In this document: positions 50,492 through 60,161 of the stretch, piece by piece | Numbering within the stretch: position 1 is the stretch's first letter | Layout of the letters: the number at the start of each line of letters is the position of its first letter | Assembly: GCA_020628095.1 (NCBI GenBank) | Contig: JAHDFP010000010.1 | Coordinates: forward strand, 86,005 to 150,004 | From: Saprospiraceae bacterium | Lineage (GTDB): Bacteria; Bacteroidota; Bacteroidia; Chitinophagales; Saprospiraceae | Length of the DNA stretch: 64,000 nt | Direction: 5' to 3' | The notes under the pieces: model-generated | The model's database searches: none | What the model saw: only the letters and a program-made list of their open reading frames with translations | Told to the model about the DNA's origin: nothing | Made by a program: the position numbers and the translations under genes

Positions 50492-51889
50492 TCAAAAACT
50501 CACACTATAACCCAAACTTAGTCCAAAACCTTTATAATCCTGGCGATAAGGATTTTTGTTAGCGATACTAAATTCTGCAGCACTGTATTGACACCCTAAT
50601 AACAATCGTGACTTATCAGATAATGATTTGGTCAATAATAATTGTGAGGCTAGTTTGAGACCAATATCATTTTTATAATAGGTCGCATTGATCAGCTGAT
50701 TATCTAACAAGTGTTCTCCATTGTCGTTGCTTATAATTCCTCGGAAGGATTGTGCGAAATTAACCCTTGTTCCGACCATCGCTCTTATATCCCAACTTCC
50801 TAGTTTTTTCTTATAACCCAACATGATAGGAATACCGATTTTGATGGTTTCGTTATGGTTTCTTATATGACGTGAAACAACTTCTGTATACGGTCTTCTT
50901 CCAGCCACGATACTATTGTTATAGATAATCGCTGTGTCATGTTCTATGCTTGTTTCGATAGTTTCGATATTATCCTGCTCATAGTCATAAGTGGTGCTTA
51001 TGATGTCAAGCTGCAAGCCACTCTGTAATAGAAAGTGATCATTGATAGGCAATTCGACGCCTATAGTAGTTCTGTTAACAAAATTTAATCTCTCCTTATC
51101 ATTTCTCTGCTCCATATAAGATGCAGGACCATCATAAGTGGAGCTTCCCATAGATATTGTGTTCATGACAAAAAGGGAAATTGGATCTTTGCCTTCATCG
51201 AGCGATACAGTGGCATCAAGTGATGGTATGTTGTGCTGAGAAAAATCATAATTGTCAATGTGGATTAACTCACTTTGGATGACTTCTATTGCTTTTAATT
51301 CATCTATGATGTCAGCATACTTATTAGAAGATTTTTGAGCAGCGGTGACGTTATCAGAGTTTTGTAGACTAGCACTTGTTTTAGTCAATTTATCATCCTT
51401 ACTTGATGAGGCCATTATTTTTTCGGGTGCAATCTGATTCTTTGCTACGATTTCTTGATTTCTAATTTTTTCTTTTTCTATAGTCGGGGTTGTTTGATTT
51501 TCAGCATGTTGACTTGCTGTTTTTTCTTTGTTCTTTAATTCGGTATTTAATCTTGTGTTTTCTTTTTGCGCTTTGTTTTCTTCTGTACTATTATTTGTGA
51601 TTATTTGAGCAGGGTCTATTTCTAAGTTGTTTTTTGATCGTATAGTAGTCTCAGGAGTTGGAGAGTCAGTGACTGGCTTTTCGGTTTCTGCAATAGGGGT
51701 CTCAGTAACAGCTAAGTCGGTAGATAGGTAATCATCTTGATTTTTGTCTATGGCTAAGAACATACCACCTAGTCCTATACCAGCAAACACGAAGAACCAA
51801 ATAAGGAATCTTCTTCTCTTTTCCTTTTTCTGTTTCTTGACGATATTTTGCCAGACTTTATCTTTATCGTATTTGATATTGGTAGCCAT
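50492..51889 (-). CDS. Sigma-linked protein with membrane anchor, linker and C-terminal beta-barrel-like domain
   Basis: 465 residues. A short basic N-terminus (KKQKKEKRRR) precedes one membrane helix (FLIWFFVFAGIGLGGMFLA), then about 180 residues of Thr/Glu/Lys-rich disordered linker, then amphipathic strands (TIGVELPINDHFLLQSGLQLDIISTTY, GIPIMLGYKKKLGSWDIRAMVGTRVNFAQ, ending GFGLSLGYSVSF). The final F and strand pattern are like an outer-membrane barrel. Translated just after the ECF sigma gene, it may act as its anti-sigma or envelope sensor: inside N-terminus, outer-membrane C-terminus. This is inference. Confidence 0.75.
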   Translation of the reverse strand: MATNIKYDKDKVWQNIVKKQKKEKRRRFLIWFFVFAGIGLGGMFLAIDKNQDDYLSTDLAVTETPIAETEKPVTDSPTPETTIRSKNNLEIDPAQIITNNSTEENKAQKENTRLNTELKNKEKTASQHAENQTTPTIEKEKIRNQEIVAKNQIAPEKIMASSSKDDKLTKTSASLQNSDNVTAAQKSSNKYADIIDELKAIEVIQSELIHIDNYDFSQHNIPSLDATVSLDEGKDPISLFVMNTISMGSSTYDGPASYMEQRNDKERLNFVNRTTIGVELPINDHFLLQSGLQLDIISTTYDYEQDNIETIETSIEHDTAIIYNNSIVAGRRPYTEVVSRHIRNHNETIKIGIPIMLGYKKKLGSWDIRAMVGTRVNFAQSFRGIISNDNGEHLLDNQLINATYYKNDIGLKLASQLLLTKSLSDKSRLLLGCQYSAAEFSIANKNPYRQDYKGFGLSLGYSVSF

Positions 51890-51895
51890 AGGGTG

Positions 51896-52456
51896 TTAGT
51901 TTACTTTTTCGGAAATGGGGTTAAGATGATAATGGTCATTATCCCGTACGACAACCATAAGTCGTCTGCGCGCTCTAGAAAACATCTTTCTGATGGTGAC
52001 CTCTTTGATGTTTAACTTTTCTGAGATTTCTTTGTACTCATAGCCCTCTATTAATCTCAGCAGAATGATCGTCTTGTATTTTTCGTCGAGCAGATCTATT
52101 TTTTTCAGTAACTCTTCGAAGTGTAGGTTTTCTAATCCTTCGTTTTGTATATGCGTATCCACTCTGGAGAAATCATAATCTACGACATTCAGCTTTTTCT
52201 TTTTTCTCAGGCACATCAGAGATTGATTGATCGCAATCTTATATGACCAAGACTCGAACGTTCCTAATTCGTAGTTGAACTGTTTTATCTTACGGAAGAT
52301 ATTACAGAATGTGTCCTGCAATACTTCTTCGGCATCATCTACATTTTTGACATAACGATATATGACGGACATCAGCCGATCGCAGTGCGCATAGTACAAC
52401 TCTTTCTGAGCCGTAGCATGGCCTTTATATAATTTAGTGAGTTGTTGCTTGTCCAA
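51896..52456 (-). CDS. ECF sigma-70 family RNA polymerase sigma factor
   Basis: 186 residues, TTG start. Region 2 contains DAEEVLQDTFCNIFRKIKQF and WSYKIAINQSLMCLRKK, region 4 contains YKTIILLRLIEGYEYKEISEKLNIKEVTIRKMFSRARRRLM. It should direct transcription of envelope genes, likely including its own operon. One base separates its start from the upstream lipoprotein stop, and 6 bases its stop from the downstream barrel protein. No zinc-finger anti-sigma is seen. Confidence 0.93.
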   Translation of the reverse strand: MDKQQLTKLYKGHATAQKELYYAHCDRLMSVIYRYVKNVDDAEEVLQDTFCNIFRKIKQFNYELGTFESWSYKIAINQSLMCLRKKKKLNVVDYDFSRVDTHIQNEGLENLHFEELLKKIDLLDEKYKTIILLRLIEGYEYKEISEKLNIKEVTIRKMFSRARRRLMVVVRDNDHYHLNPISEKVN

Positions 52457-52457
52457 T

Positions 52458-53771
52458 CTATACTTTTTCGACTCTAAATCTAATCTTCATAAATCCAGTA
52501 GACTGATCCACACGCATAATAACGCCAGAGATCATATCATTATCTTCCTTAGTAATATTCATATAGACCTTTTCATCGAAATCAAAATTTTGATCTGTAT
52601 TAATGTCGTGCTGATATTTGAATTTTTTGAAGGCTCTAAAATTTATGTCTTTACCACTATTAGAATTGTTGAACGATTCTGTAAGTACATCATCTACTTC
52701 CATTACAAAACTCAAAGGGCTACTTGAGTTTTGGCTTTCGAATCTTGCCTCAGTAACATTATATACCACATCATAAAGCGTATCTATTATACCCCTATAG
52801 TCAAGCTCTAAAAACCAACTACTGGGTGTACAGGGATATAAGCTATAGTCTGATGAGTGATTTGATGATTCATGAAATTCTCCATCAAAGTGTTGTCCTG
52901 ATCTTTCTTCTACACCTATAAACAGTAACGCGTTACTCTTATCCGTACAATAGTCAAGGCTAAAGTTCCTTATAGGGTCGCCTACAATGGCCAGAGACTG
53001 CTGAGCTGGAAAATAAATTTTAGATAATACGTTAGGGTTACAGTCATTATTGACTTTAGGATATATACTGAGTTGTTCCTCTGGAATTTTTTGGAATGTC
53101 AGACTACCGAGTGAAGCAGAAGGAAGTTGTCCCATAATGGATTCTTCGATAGTAGTCTGACATTTATCGGTCGGTAGAGAATATCTTAGTACCAGAGATT
53201 CTTGATTCTGGTCCATCACACCCATGATAGAAAATTGTCCGTCTGCATTGGTATAAAACCTCGCTGACGCTGGCGTCTCCAATTGACCAGTTTTCTTATC
53301 TATAAGCTGATATTCTATCCCAGTAATCGGTGTCATATCAGGATTAATAATTTGGCCAGATACTTCGTATAGGTCTGCAATATTAAAATCCGTGTATATA
53401 AAGTCTAGATCTGGATTGTCTACTAAGACAAGTTTTTGAGATATAATGATGTTGTCTCTATCGTATTTAATGATTTGTCGATCATAATATTCCTTGGCAA
53501 CAGTTATATATCCATGATCTATAGACTCAGGCAAAACGAAATCAAAATCACCATTGAGATCACTCTTAGTCCTTATTTCTTCTGATTGAGAAGTGAAAAT
53601 AACGACGGCCTCAGCAATAGGATTATCGTTATTATCTCTCAGAGTGGAGGATATGAGATTGGCATCTATAATTTCTGGCTCTCCGATGACTTCGGTAGTA
53701 CTTAATTCGTCAAATTCTGGCCCACAAGAAACTAGGCATATAGCCCAAAAACAATAGAGAAAACGACTCAT
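52458..53771 (-). CDS. Carboxypeptidase-regulatory-like lipoprotein
   Basis: 437 residues with a lipoprotein signal (FLYCFWAICLVSCGPEFD). Beta-sandwich segments are ISSTLRDNNDNPIAEAVVIFTS and SDLNGDFDFVLPESIDHGYITVAK, the CarboxypepD_reg pattern, repeated as YEVSGQIINPDMTPITGIEYQLID. Then comes a long domain with no match. Part of the sigma operon and the first gene in it; it may be the cell-surface partner. No enzyme motif. Confidence 0.75.
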   Translation of the reverse strand: MSRFLYCFWAICLVSCGPEFDELSTTEVIGEPEIIDANLISSTLRDNNDNPIAEAVVIFTSQSEEIRTKSDLNGDFDFVLPESIDHGYITVAKEYYDRQIIKYDRDNIIISQKLVLVDNPDLDFIYTDFNIADLYEVSGQIINPDMTPITGIEYQLIDKKTGQLETPASARFYTNADGQFSIMGVMDQNQESLVLRYSLPTDKCQTTIEESIMGQLPSASLGSLTFQKIPEEQLSIYPKVNNDCNPNVLSKIYFPAQQSLAIVGDPIRNFSLDYCTDKSNALLFIGVEERSGQHFDGEFHESSNHSSDYSLYPCTPSSWFLELDYRGIIDTLYDVVYNVTEARFESQNSSSPLSFVMEVDDVLTESFNNSNSGKDINFRAFKKFKYQHDINTDQNFDFDEKVYMNITKEDNDMISGVIMRVDQSTGFMKIRFRVEKV

Positions 53772-53931
53772 TTGATCATTTATATAATATCTGTAAAAAA
53801 CATGTTCTTGCCTCTATTATGCTAGTTACATAATATATGTGACAATTACCCAGATAATAAATCTATTGTCCAGTACGGTATAAGAACTCTTTAAGCCCAA
53901 GGCCTAATAGAGGTATGTTTGTGGATAGTAT

Positions 53932-54378
53932 CTAACTTAATAGCTCCTTGACAATGCCACTGATGGTTTTGCCATCAGCTTGACCTGCTAACTGAGAGGA
54001 GGCCATTCCCATGACTTTACCCATATCTTTCATGCCAGCCGCACCAGTCTTAGAGATAATATCCTGGATTATTGGCTTAAGTTCTTCTACAGATAGTTGC
54101 TTAGGAAGGTAACGTTGTAGTACTTCGATTTCTTCTCTTTCCTTAGTCGCTAGGTCTTCGCGTCCTTGTTTTTCGAATATGTCAAGGGAGTCTTGCCTTT
54201 GTTTGACAAGTTTTTGTACGAGTTTGATTTCGCCAGCCTCGTCTAGTTCTTTGCCTGATCCGTCCGTCTTAGTAAGCAATATAGCAGCCTTTATCGCACG
54301 TATAGATCTGAGAGCAGCTTGATCCTTGGCTTTCATGGCCTCTTTTAGGTCGGTCATTATTCTTGATTCTAAACTCAT
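53932..54378 (-). CDS. GatB/YqeY domain protein
   Basis: 148 residues. SLESRIMTDLKEAMKAKDQAALRSIRAIKAAI, RQRQ-like QRQDSLDIFEKQGREDLATKE and the C-terminal GAAGMKDMGKVMGMASSQLAGQADG match YqeY, the helical domain also found at the end of GatB. It is thought to act in tRNA or aminoacylation-related processes; exact role unknown. Overlaps the rsmA stop by 4 bases, an arrangement that suggests co-translation. Confidence 0.92.
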   Translation of the reverse strand: MSLESRIMTDLKEAMKAKDQAALRSIRAIKAAILLTKTDGSGKELDEAGEIKLVQKLVKQRQDSLDIFEKQGREDLATKEREEIEVLQRYLPKQLSVEELKPIIQDIISKTGAAGMKDMGKVMGMASSQLAGQADGKTISGIVKELLS

Positions 54379-55136
54379 TTTTTCTCCTTTTGAATATTTT
54401 TTGCAATAATAACGAATTCTTCTACGCTTAGTTCTTCTGGTCTTTTCTGATAAAGGGGATCCGAGAGATCATTAGTCATAGACTTTAGTGTGTTTCTCAT
54501 TTTTTTTCTTCGTTGCCCATAAGCTGTTTTGACTATACGGCGCAATAGTTTAGTATCGCATTCCAGCGTATATTCTTTTTTTCTCTTTAAAAGAATCACC
54601 GCAGAGTCTACTTTAGGAGGTGGATCAAAGGCTTCAGGACCAATTTCTAGTAGTATCTCCGCTTGGTAATGCGCCTGTGTCAGAATACTTAATATTCCGT
54701 TCACCTTACCGCCAGGTGAGGCGCAGATTCTTTGTGCCACTTCTTTCTGGAACATCCCGACAACGACAGGAATGCGGTCTACATAATCTAATATCTTAAA
54801 GACTATCTGAGAAGAAATGTTATAAGGGAAATTACCGACGATATTAAGTTGTCTATCTGGATACAAACGCTTGATATCATACTTAAGAAAATCGTTATGA
54901 ATAAGTCTGTCATCAGATATAGATTCTTTCAAAATATTAACCATATCTACATCGAACTCGATGGCCCTGAAATCAGCATATTTTTTATCAAGATCGAGAG
55001 TCAAAATACCTTGTCCCGGTCCTATTTCTAGGAGAGGGGTTTGATCATTACAGTGACTATATATTTCGTCCAAAATCTTTGCAATAACCGCCTGATCTCT
55101 AAGGAAATGCTGACCGAGATGTTTCTTTGCTTTCAA
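54375..55136 (-). CDS. rsmA: 16S rRNA (adenine1518/1519-N6) dimethyltransferase
   Basis: 253 residues. KKHLGQHFLRDQAVIAKI, LLEIGPGQGILTLDL (SAM motif), IVGNFPYNISSQIVFKIL (NxPY catalytic loop) and the C-terminal PEAFDPPPKVDSAVILL are typical of RsmA/KsgA. It dimethylates two adjacent adenines in helix 45 of 16S rRNA during ribosome assembly. It diverges from pdxA with 50 bases between starts. Confidence 0.97.
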   Translation of the reverse strand: MKAKKHLGQHFLRDQAVIAKILDEIYSHCNDQTPLLEIGPGQGILTLDLDKKYADFRAIEFDVDMVNILKESISDDRLIHNDFLKYDIKRLYPDRQLNIVGNFPYNISSQIVFKILDYVDRIPVVVGMFQKEVAQRICASPGGKVNGILSILTQAHYQAEILLEIGPEAFDPPPKVDSAVILLKRKKEYTLECDTKLLRRIVKTAYGQRRKKMRNTLKSMTNDLSDPLYQKRPEELSVEEFVIIAKNIQKEKK

Positions 55137-55186
55137 AAATTCGTGTTGAAATTAGTTTATCTTCGTGCTCAATATATACAGTATAT

Positions 55187-56248
55187 ATGGCTAAGAAGAT
55201 AAAGATAGGTATAACAATCGGCGATATAAATGGGATCGGTCCTGAGGTAATTATCAAATCACTAGCGCATCCTAAGACGATAGAACACATAACGCCGATT
55301 ATATATGGTTCTTCTAAAGCCATTGCTTACCATAAGAACATAGTCAAAGACACCAGTTTTCAGTTTGTCTCTATCCGTCATGCGGATAATGCGGCATATA
55401 ATAAGATCAATGTCTATAATGTCTCCGATGATCCAGTCAATATTACACTAGGAAAGCCATCCGCAGAGGCGGGCAAATTAGCTCATCTTTCCCTACAGAA
55501 AGCGGTGGAAGATTGTAAGGCAGGACGTATAGACGCCCTCGTGACCGCACCGATCAATAAGGAGGGTATGCAGATGAGCGACTTCAAATATCCTGGACAT
55601 ACAGAATATCTGACGGAAGCCTTTGATGCACCAGAAACCGTGATGACGATGGTCTCTGATAACGTGGTCGTTGGTCTTGCCACTAATCATGTCCCTGTCA
55701 AGGATATACATACGGTACTCAATAAAAATAAGGTTATACGCAAACTCAAAGTCTTGACCAAATCACTAAAGCAAGACTTTGGATACGAAAAACCGACTAT
55801 CGCGGTATTAGGGCTTAATCCTCATGCTGGTGATAATGGCGTCATAGGTCAGGAAGAAAAAGAGTATATCAAGCCAGCAATTATAGAGGCCAAGAACAAT
55901 GGTGTAATGGCTATCGGTCCTTTGGCGGCAGATGGATTTTTTGGATCTGGAGATTTCAGGAAAATCAAGGCCATATTAGCCATGTATCACGATCAAGGAT
56001 TAATACCATTTAAGTTAATGTCCTTTGGTAATGGGGTAAACTTTACGGCGGGACTGCCTATCATAAGGACATCTCCTGACCACGGGACGGCTTATAATAT
56101 TGCTGGAGAAAACATGGCTAATCCGTCATCTATGAGGCAAGCCATTTATTTAGCTAAAGATTTGTTTAAAAATAGGAAGGCGTTTCTGGAGAGTAGCAGA
56201 GATCCTATGAAAAAAGCGCCAAAGCAAAAAGAGGAAATCCAAGAATAG
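55187..56248 (+). CDS. pdxA: 4-hydroxythreonine-4-phosphate dehydrogenase
   Basis: 353 residues from ATG 55187; a longer frame (from 55127) would overlap rsmA and adds residues unlike the family. KIGITIGDINGIGPEVIIKSL opens as in PdxA; GHTEYLTEAF and MYHDQGLIPFKLM contribute metal-binding His; TSPDHGTAYNIAG is the substrate loop. It oxidises 4-phosphohydroxythreonine for pyridoxal 5'-phosphate synthesis. SerC of the same route is encoded at 39540. A Lys-rich tail (KAPKQKEEIQE) is extra to the family. Confidence 0.96.
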   Translation: MAKKIKIGITIGDINGIGPEVIIKSLAHPKTIEHITPIIYGSSKAIAYHKNIVKDTSFQFVSIRHADNAAYNKINVYNVSDDPVNITLGKPSAEAGKLAHLSLQKAVEDCKAGRIDALVTAPINKEGMQMSDFKYPGHTEYLTEAFDAPETVMTMVSDNVVVGLATNHVPVKDIHTVLNKNKVIRKLKVLTKSLKQDFGYEKPTIAVLGLNPHAGDNGVIGQEEKEYIKPAIIEAKNNGVMAIGPLAADGFFGSGDFRKIKAILAMYHDQGLIPFKLMSFGNGVNFTAGLPIIRTSPDHGTAYNIAGENMANPSSMRQAIYLAKDLFKNRKAFLESSRDPMKKAPKQKEEIQE

Positions 56249-56341
56249 GTTGAGATTTAGGTTCTAAAAAAATCTTTCCCCAGATTGGTTTATTGCTTTT
56301 CATTACTCCTAATGCTCTGGCAGCCCAAATATATATATTAT

Positions 56342-56905
56342 TTATCCTTTCGTTGAAATCGTCTTTAATTTCTTGAGTTGATTGAAAGGATTTTCAATAT
56401 AATCTAATTCGTTAAGGTTGTATCTTTCTATAAAAGAGATCAATTTTTCTGCATATCGAGGGTCGGTTGCATATCCTGACCGTTTAAGACCGTGCGCCCA
56501 TGACTTATAATCTCTTTTATCTATTTCGAATAAATTCTGATAATTAAATGTGAATTTCAGAAAATTAGAATGATCTATATAGGAGTCATGTACGGTATCA
56601 TAAGCTCGGAAGCATGATTCTATAAGGACTCCAGCGTCATCCAGATCGTCATCTTTATGAAAATAAGTCGGACCACTCCAGTATTTTTTACACTTTATAC
56701 CAAAGTGATTATTGGCTTTGGTGGCTAAGTCACTCTTTCCTTTATTGGATTCGTGTAGTGCCTGTGCCATAGTAATGCTGGCTGGAATTCCCGTACGATA
56801 CATCTCTATAACTGCAAAATCTTTATACTTTTCTATGTAGTCGTGCGCTTCTATATCTGCCGAATTATCTACAGCCATAAAAGCAAACAGAAGGTAAATT
56901 ATCAT
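56342..56905 (-). CDS. Secreted glucosaminidase (peptidoglycan hydrolase)
   Basis: 187 residues from ATG 56903-56905 (a TTG three codons upstream is possible). Short signal sequence (MIIYLLFAFMAVDNSA), then the glucosaminidase domain: IPASITMAQALHESNKGKSDLATKANNHFGIKC with the catalytic Glu in LHESN, and SNFLKFTFNY and WAHGLKRSGYATDPRYAEKLISFIERYNL. It cleaves cell-wall glycan strands, in the FlgJ/LytD-like group. Usual domain length; no cell-wall-binding repeats are attached. Confidence 0.92.
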   Translation of the reverse strand: MIIYLLFAFMAVDNSADIEAHDYIEKYKDFAVIEMYRTGIPASITMAQALHESNKGKSDLATKANNHFGIKCKKYWSGPTYFHKDDDLDDAGVLIESCFRAYDTVHDSYIDHSNFLKFTFNYQNLFEIDKRDYKSWAHGLKRSGYATDPRYAEKLISFIERYNLNELDYIENPFNQLKKLKTISTKG

Positions 56906-56989
56906 GTTGCTCAATGCTCAGGTTGTTTCCCCTGAAAGTTCAAAACTTATGCCAATAATTTATAATATGTTTTCCGAGCTATAGAGAGA

Positions 56990-58588
56990 TTACCTCTTGG
57001 AGGAATCTTCTCCTGTGTTTTCCTTGATATTAGTCCCTTCGTCACAAGGCAGTATCTGAGCTAAGAAGACCCCACCAGGATTAACTTCAAAATTAGACGT
57101 AAGGTCTATATCCGTACCCGCATTATAGATAACATCTTGTAGACTAGTTATAGTCGCATCAGAATCTATAGTCTGTTCTGCATAATAGGTTGGTTGGGTA
57201 ATCTGACTTATGACAAGATTAGCCCCATCGCAAGGAGGAAGCGAACAACCTTCATCTATGACACCATCGCAGTCATTGTCTATATTATCGCAGATTTCTA
57301 TAGCATTAGGATTGATTGTGGGATCGGAGTCGTTACAATCAGTGTTGTCTGTCACCCAACCTACGGGTTGAGCACACCCCGCTATGGAGACATTATTATT
57401 ACCGAATCCGTCACCGTCCTCATCCTGATAATAGTTGACGGGATTAGAGCAAAGTTCCATTTTTAGTGTGTTGAGTCCATATTTGATATCAGAAGCGAGA
57501 ATACAGCCAGATGCCATGAATGGATAGGTGCCCCAGTTACCCTTATATCCCGTATAATTATTACCGTTATCTGGATAAGTGTCATAATAACCTACCAGTG
57601 TGGGTATCTCAGGATTAATAAGATCATAGACTTTTATCCCATCTTCATAATAAGATATATATAGCGTGTCCTGATGTACAAACGGGTTATGCGGTGTAAC
57701 ATCAGTCTGAGTCGAGGATAGTGGATCTTTAAAAGTATGTACTACCTGTATATCCAGTATGGGGTGACCAAGATTAGTGAGATCGACCACGGCCATTTCT
57801 TCCCCTCTCGGTACTTCTTCCGCATAGTAGGAATAAGTGCCCGTTCTATCTATCCAGCTACTATGATTATAAGCCGGAGAGTCATAACTACCTAATAGTG
57901 TTATGTTATTAAGATCACCTAGGTCCCAGACATAGAATCCCGTATATCCATGAGAGCAATAGGCTGTATCGTTTTGTACGAATACATCATGCACATAAAA
58001 ATTCTCCGAAGGCATACCTATTTCGTCATCAAACTCAATCTGAGCTAGCAATACAGGATCATCAGGCGTCGTAAGGTCTAACACGGTCAGTCCCTCGGAT
58101 GCACCATCGCCACCAGCGGCATAGAGCTTATGAGTAGCCGTATCGACGTATATATTATGAGCTCTTCCAAAAAAAGATGTAATCGTCGTATCATGGGTAA
58201 CTGTCCCATTATGAGCTTGGGACATATCGAAGATGTGAAGACCCTCCGTGCAATTGTCACACACTCCGTACACATAATCACCATAAGTCTTAAAATCTCT
58301 CCAGGTCGTCCTGTCACCACCATCATATCCAAAAATCCTTACGGGATCAGAGCAAGTAGAGACGTCTAAGATGATAATAGAATCCACATTACCCAATATG
58401 GCAAACTCACTGCCATCAGCCGCTGTATATCCCCAAATATCATTGTATGTGACGCTACCATTAGAGGGCATACCTGGCGGATTCCATTGACCTAGTCTGG
58501 TCATATTAAGCGAATCCTGACAAATCATGCTCGTCTGGAATAATAGAATCAATGCAGCAATTATTTTACCTTGTAATTTTAATTTCAT
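56990..58588 (-). CDS. Choice-of-anchor B (LVIVD-type) surface protein with MopE-like metal-binding motif
   Basis: 532 residues from ATG 58586-58588, which gives the signal peptide KLKLQGKIIAALILLFQTSM. A beta-propeller-type domain follows (GYTAADGSEFAILGNVDSIIILDVSTCSDP, DFKTYGDYVYGVCDNCTEGLHIFDM, YDSPAYNHSSWID), as in the choice-of-anchor B family. Then comes a MopE-like Asp-rich motif (DEDGDGFG, TDCNDSDPTINPNA, CDNIDNDCDGVIDEGC). The C-terminal part resembles a short adhesive stalk. No enzyme site is visible. It likely lies on the cell surface. Confidence 0.85.
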   Translation of the reverse strand: MKLKLQGKIIAALILLFQTSMICQDSLNMTRLGQWNPPGMPSNGSVTYNDIWGYTAADGSEFAILGNVDSIIILDVSTCSDPVRIFGYDGGDRTTWRDFKTYGDYVYGVCDNCTEGLHIFDMSQAHNGTVTHDTTITSFFGRAHNIYVDTATHKLYAAGGDGASEGLTVLDLTTPDDPVLLAQIEFDDEIGMPSENFYVHDVFVQNDTAYCSHGYTGFYVWDLGDLNNITLLGSYDSPAYNHSSWIDRTGTYSYYAEEVPRGEEMAVVDLTNLGHPILDIQVVHTFKDPLSSTQTDVTPHNPFVHQDTLYISYYEDGIKVYDLINPEIPTLVGYYDTYPDNGNNYTGYKGNWGTYPFMASGCILASDIKYGLNTLKMELCSNPVNYYQDEDGDGFGNNNVSIAGCAQPVGWVTDNTDCNDSDPTINPNAIEICDNIDNDCDGVIDEGCSLPPCDGANLVISQITQPTYYAEQTIDSDATITSLQDVIYNAGTDIDLTSNFEVNPGGVFLAQILPCDEGTNIKENTGEDSSKR

Positions 58589-58609
58589 GGTATCTAAATT
58601 TAATAAGAA

Positions 58610-59224
58610 TTGCCCAAATCCAATTCTATAGCGAAGCAACAATTGTCAAAAGATCCAGTTTTTAGCCACATTGTGGACAATTATGAGCCTCTTTCTTTAT
58701 CCAAAACGGGTAATGTCTACAGAGAACTCGTCCGAAGCATCGTATACCAGCAAATATCTTATAAGGCAGCAGACAAAATATATGAGAGGCTAGTGGGTGT
58801 CATAGGAGCCAAGGATTATAGACCTGCTGACATCACAACTGTCTCATTTGATGAGCTGAAAAGTGCTGGACTATCTAAGCAAAAGACCCAGTACATAATT
58901 AATATCAGCAACTTTTTTGCAGAAAGAAATCTTGTGGAGGCCAACTGGGATAATTATACCGATGAGGAAATATCAAAGCTGCTCACGGAGATCAAAGGTG
59001 TCGGGCAATGGACGGCGGATATGATATTAATATTCGAGCTGGGGAGACCGGATATATTACCAGTTAAAGATCTGGCGATCCGAGAAGCCATCAAATCTCT
59101 ATATAAGATCAAAAAGGAGAAAAAAGCACTCATAGACGAGATATATAAGATTGCCGAAAAATGGAAACCATATAGATCATTAGCTTCTTTATATTTATGG
59201 TCTTGGTATAGAGTCAATGGATAG
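58610..59224 (+). CDS. AlkA-like DNA-3-methyladenine glycosylase
   Basis: 204 residues, TTG start. YRELVRSIVYQQISYKAADKIYERL opens the HhH-GPD fold; the hairpin ITEIKGVGQWTADMILIFELGRPDILPVKD carries the helix-hairpin-helix and the catalytic Asp. It excises alkylated bases from DNA. Shorter than E. coli AlkA, as in many Bacteroidota (only the HhH core). Its end overlaps the next gene by 8 bases. Functionally matches the ATL repair protein at 42373, though not linked to it. Confidence 0.9.
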   Translation: MPKSNSIAKQQLSKDPVFSHIVDNYEPLSLSKTGNVYRELVRSIVYQQISYKAADKIYERLVGVIGAKDYRPADITTVSFDELKSAGLSKQKTQYIINISNFFAERNLVEANWDNYTDEEISKLLTEIKGVGQWTADMILIFELGRPDILPVKDLAIREAIKSLYKIKKEKKALIDEIYKIAEKWKPYRSLASLYLWSWYRVNG

Positions 59225-60161
59225 AGTTACAGACAGACTTATAGGTGATTATGACGATGGTGTAAGAGGACCATTATTTTTTTGTTTTGGTGCGATGCAT
59301 GGCAATGAGCCGGCGGGAGTCAGGGCCGTAGAGTTGGTCCTGAAGATGCTCGAAGTGGAGCATATCAAAAACCCCAACTTTCGGTATCGAGGAAAATTCG
59401 TCGGTCTGATAGGTAATCTTAAGGCGTATCAGCAAGGGCAGCGATTCCTCAATAAAGACCTCAATCGACAATTTATTAAGGAACATATCGAAAAAATAAA
59501 AACGGTAGAACCAATAGACCTTGATCCAGAAGATGCCGAGTTACTTGATATTTTGGATATTATAAACCAAGAAATCCAAGCCTACAAACCAGAGCAAATT
59601 ATTTTTCTTGATCTGCATACGACCTCATCTGATGGTGGGATATTCACGATATGCCAAAAGGATAAGAGAACAATAGATGTGGCGATGGGATTACACGCGC
59701 CGATTGTATTAGGTATCATAGAGGGGCTTGTAGGGACGACACTACATTATTTTACTACGGATAATTTTGGTATTGACACCATGTCTTTGACTTTTGAGTC
59801 GGGACAACATCAGGAGTCTCTGGCTATCAATCGGGCTATCGCCGCGATAATATGCGCCATGCGCGAAATCAAAAGTGTTAATCCAGAAGACGTAGAAAAC
59901 TATCACGAAGAAATACTAATTAATTACTCTAAAAATCTACCCAAGCTAACAACACTAGTAGAGCATTACCCGATAGAAGATGGAGAAAAGTTTGTCATGG
60001 ATTCTGGGTACAAGAACTTTCAGAAAATAGAGGCCAATCAAAAAATTGCATCTAACGAGCAAGGCCCGCTATACACCAAAGCGGATGGATTAATCCTAAT
60101 GCCGTTGTATCAGGAAAAAGGAGAAGATGGTTATTTTATAGTCAAAGAAATAGAATATTGA
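59217..60161 (+). CDS. Succinylglutamate desuccinylase/aspartoacylase family zinc hydrolase
   Basis: 314 residues. FCFGAMHGNEPAGVRAVELVL holds the zinc pair HxxE, GNLKAYQQGQRFLNKDLNRQF the substrate Arg region, and IIFLDLHTTSSDGGIFTI the third zinc His. TFESGQHQE carries the likely catalytic Glu. Such enzymes remove acyl groups from amino acids or act on acyl-CoA-derived amides. No arginine-succinyltransferase genes are nearby, so the exact substrate is not known. Overlaps the next gene by 4 bases. Confidence 0.85.
   Translation: MDRVTDRLIGDYDDGVRGPLFFCFGAMHGNEPAGVRAVELVLKMLEVEHIKNPNFRYRGKFVGLIGNLKAYQQGQRFLNKDLNRQFIKEHIEKIKTVEPIDLDPEDAELLDILDIINQEIQAYKPEQIIFLDLHTTSSDGGIFTICQKDKRTIDVAMGLHAPIVLGIIEGLVGTTLHYFTTDNFGIDTMSLTFESGQHQESLAINRAIAAIICAMREIKSVNPEDVENYHEEILINYSKNLPKLTTLVEHYPIEDGEKFVMDSGYKNFQKIEANQKIASNEQGPLYTKADGLILMPLYQEKGEDGYFIVKEIEY

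Noticed and set aside
55127..55186. Longer N-terminus for PdxA
   Set aside because: The added 20 residues do not resemble the family, overlap rsmA, and ATG 55187 gives the standard PdxA start.
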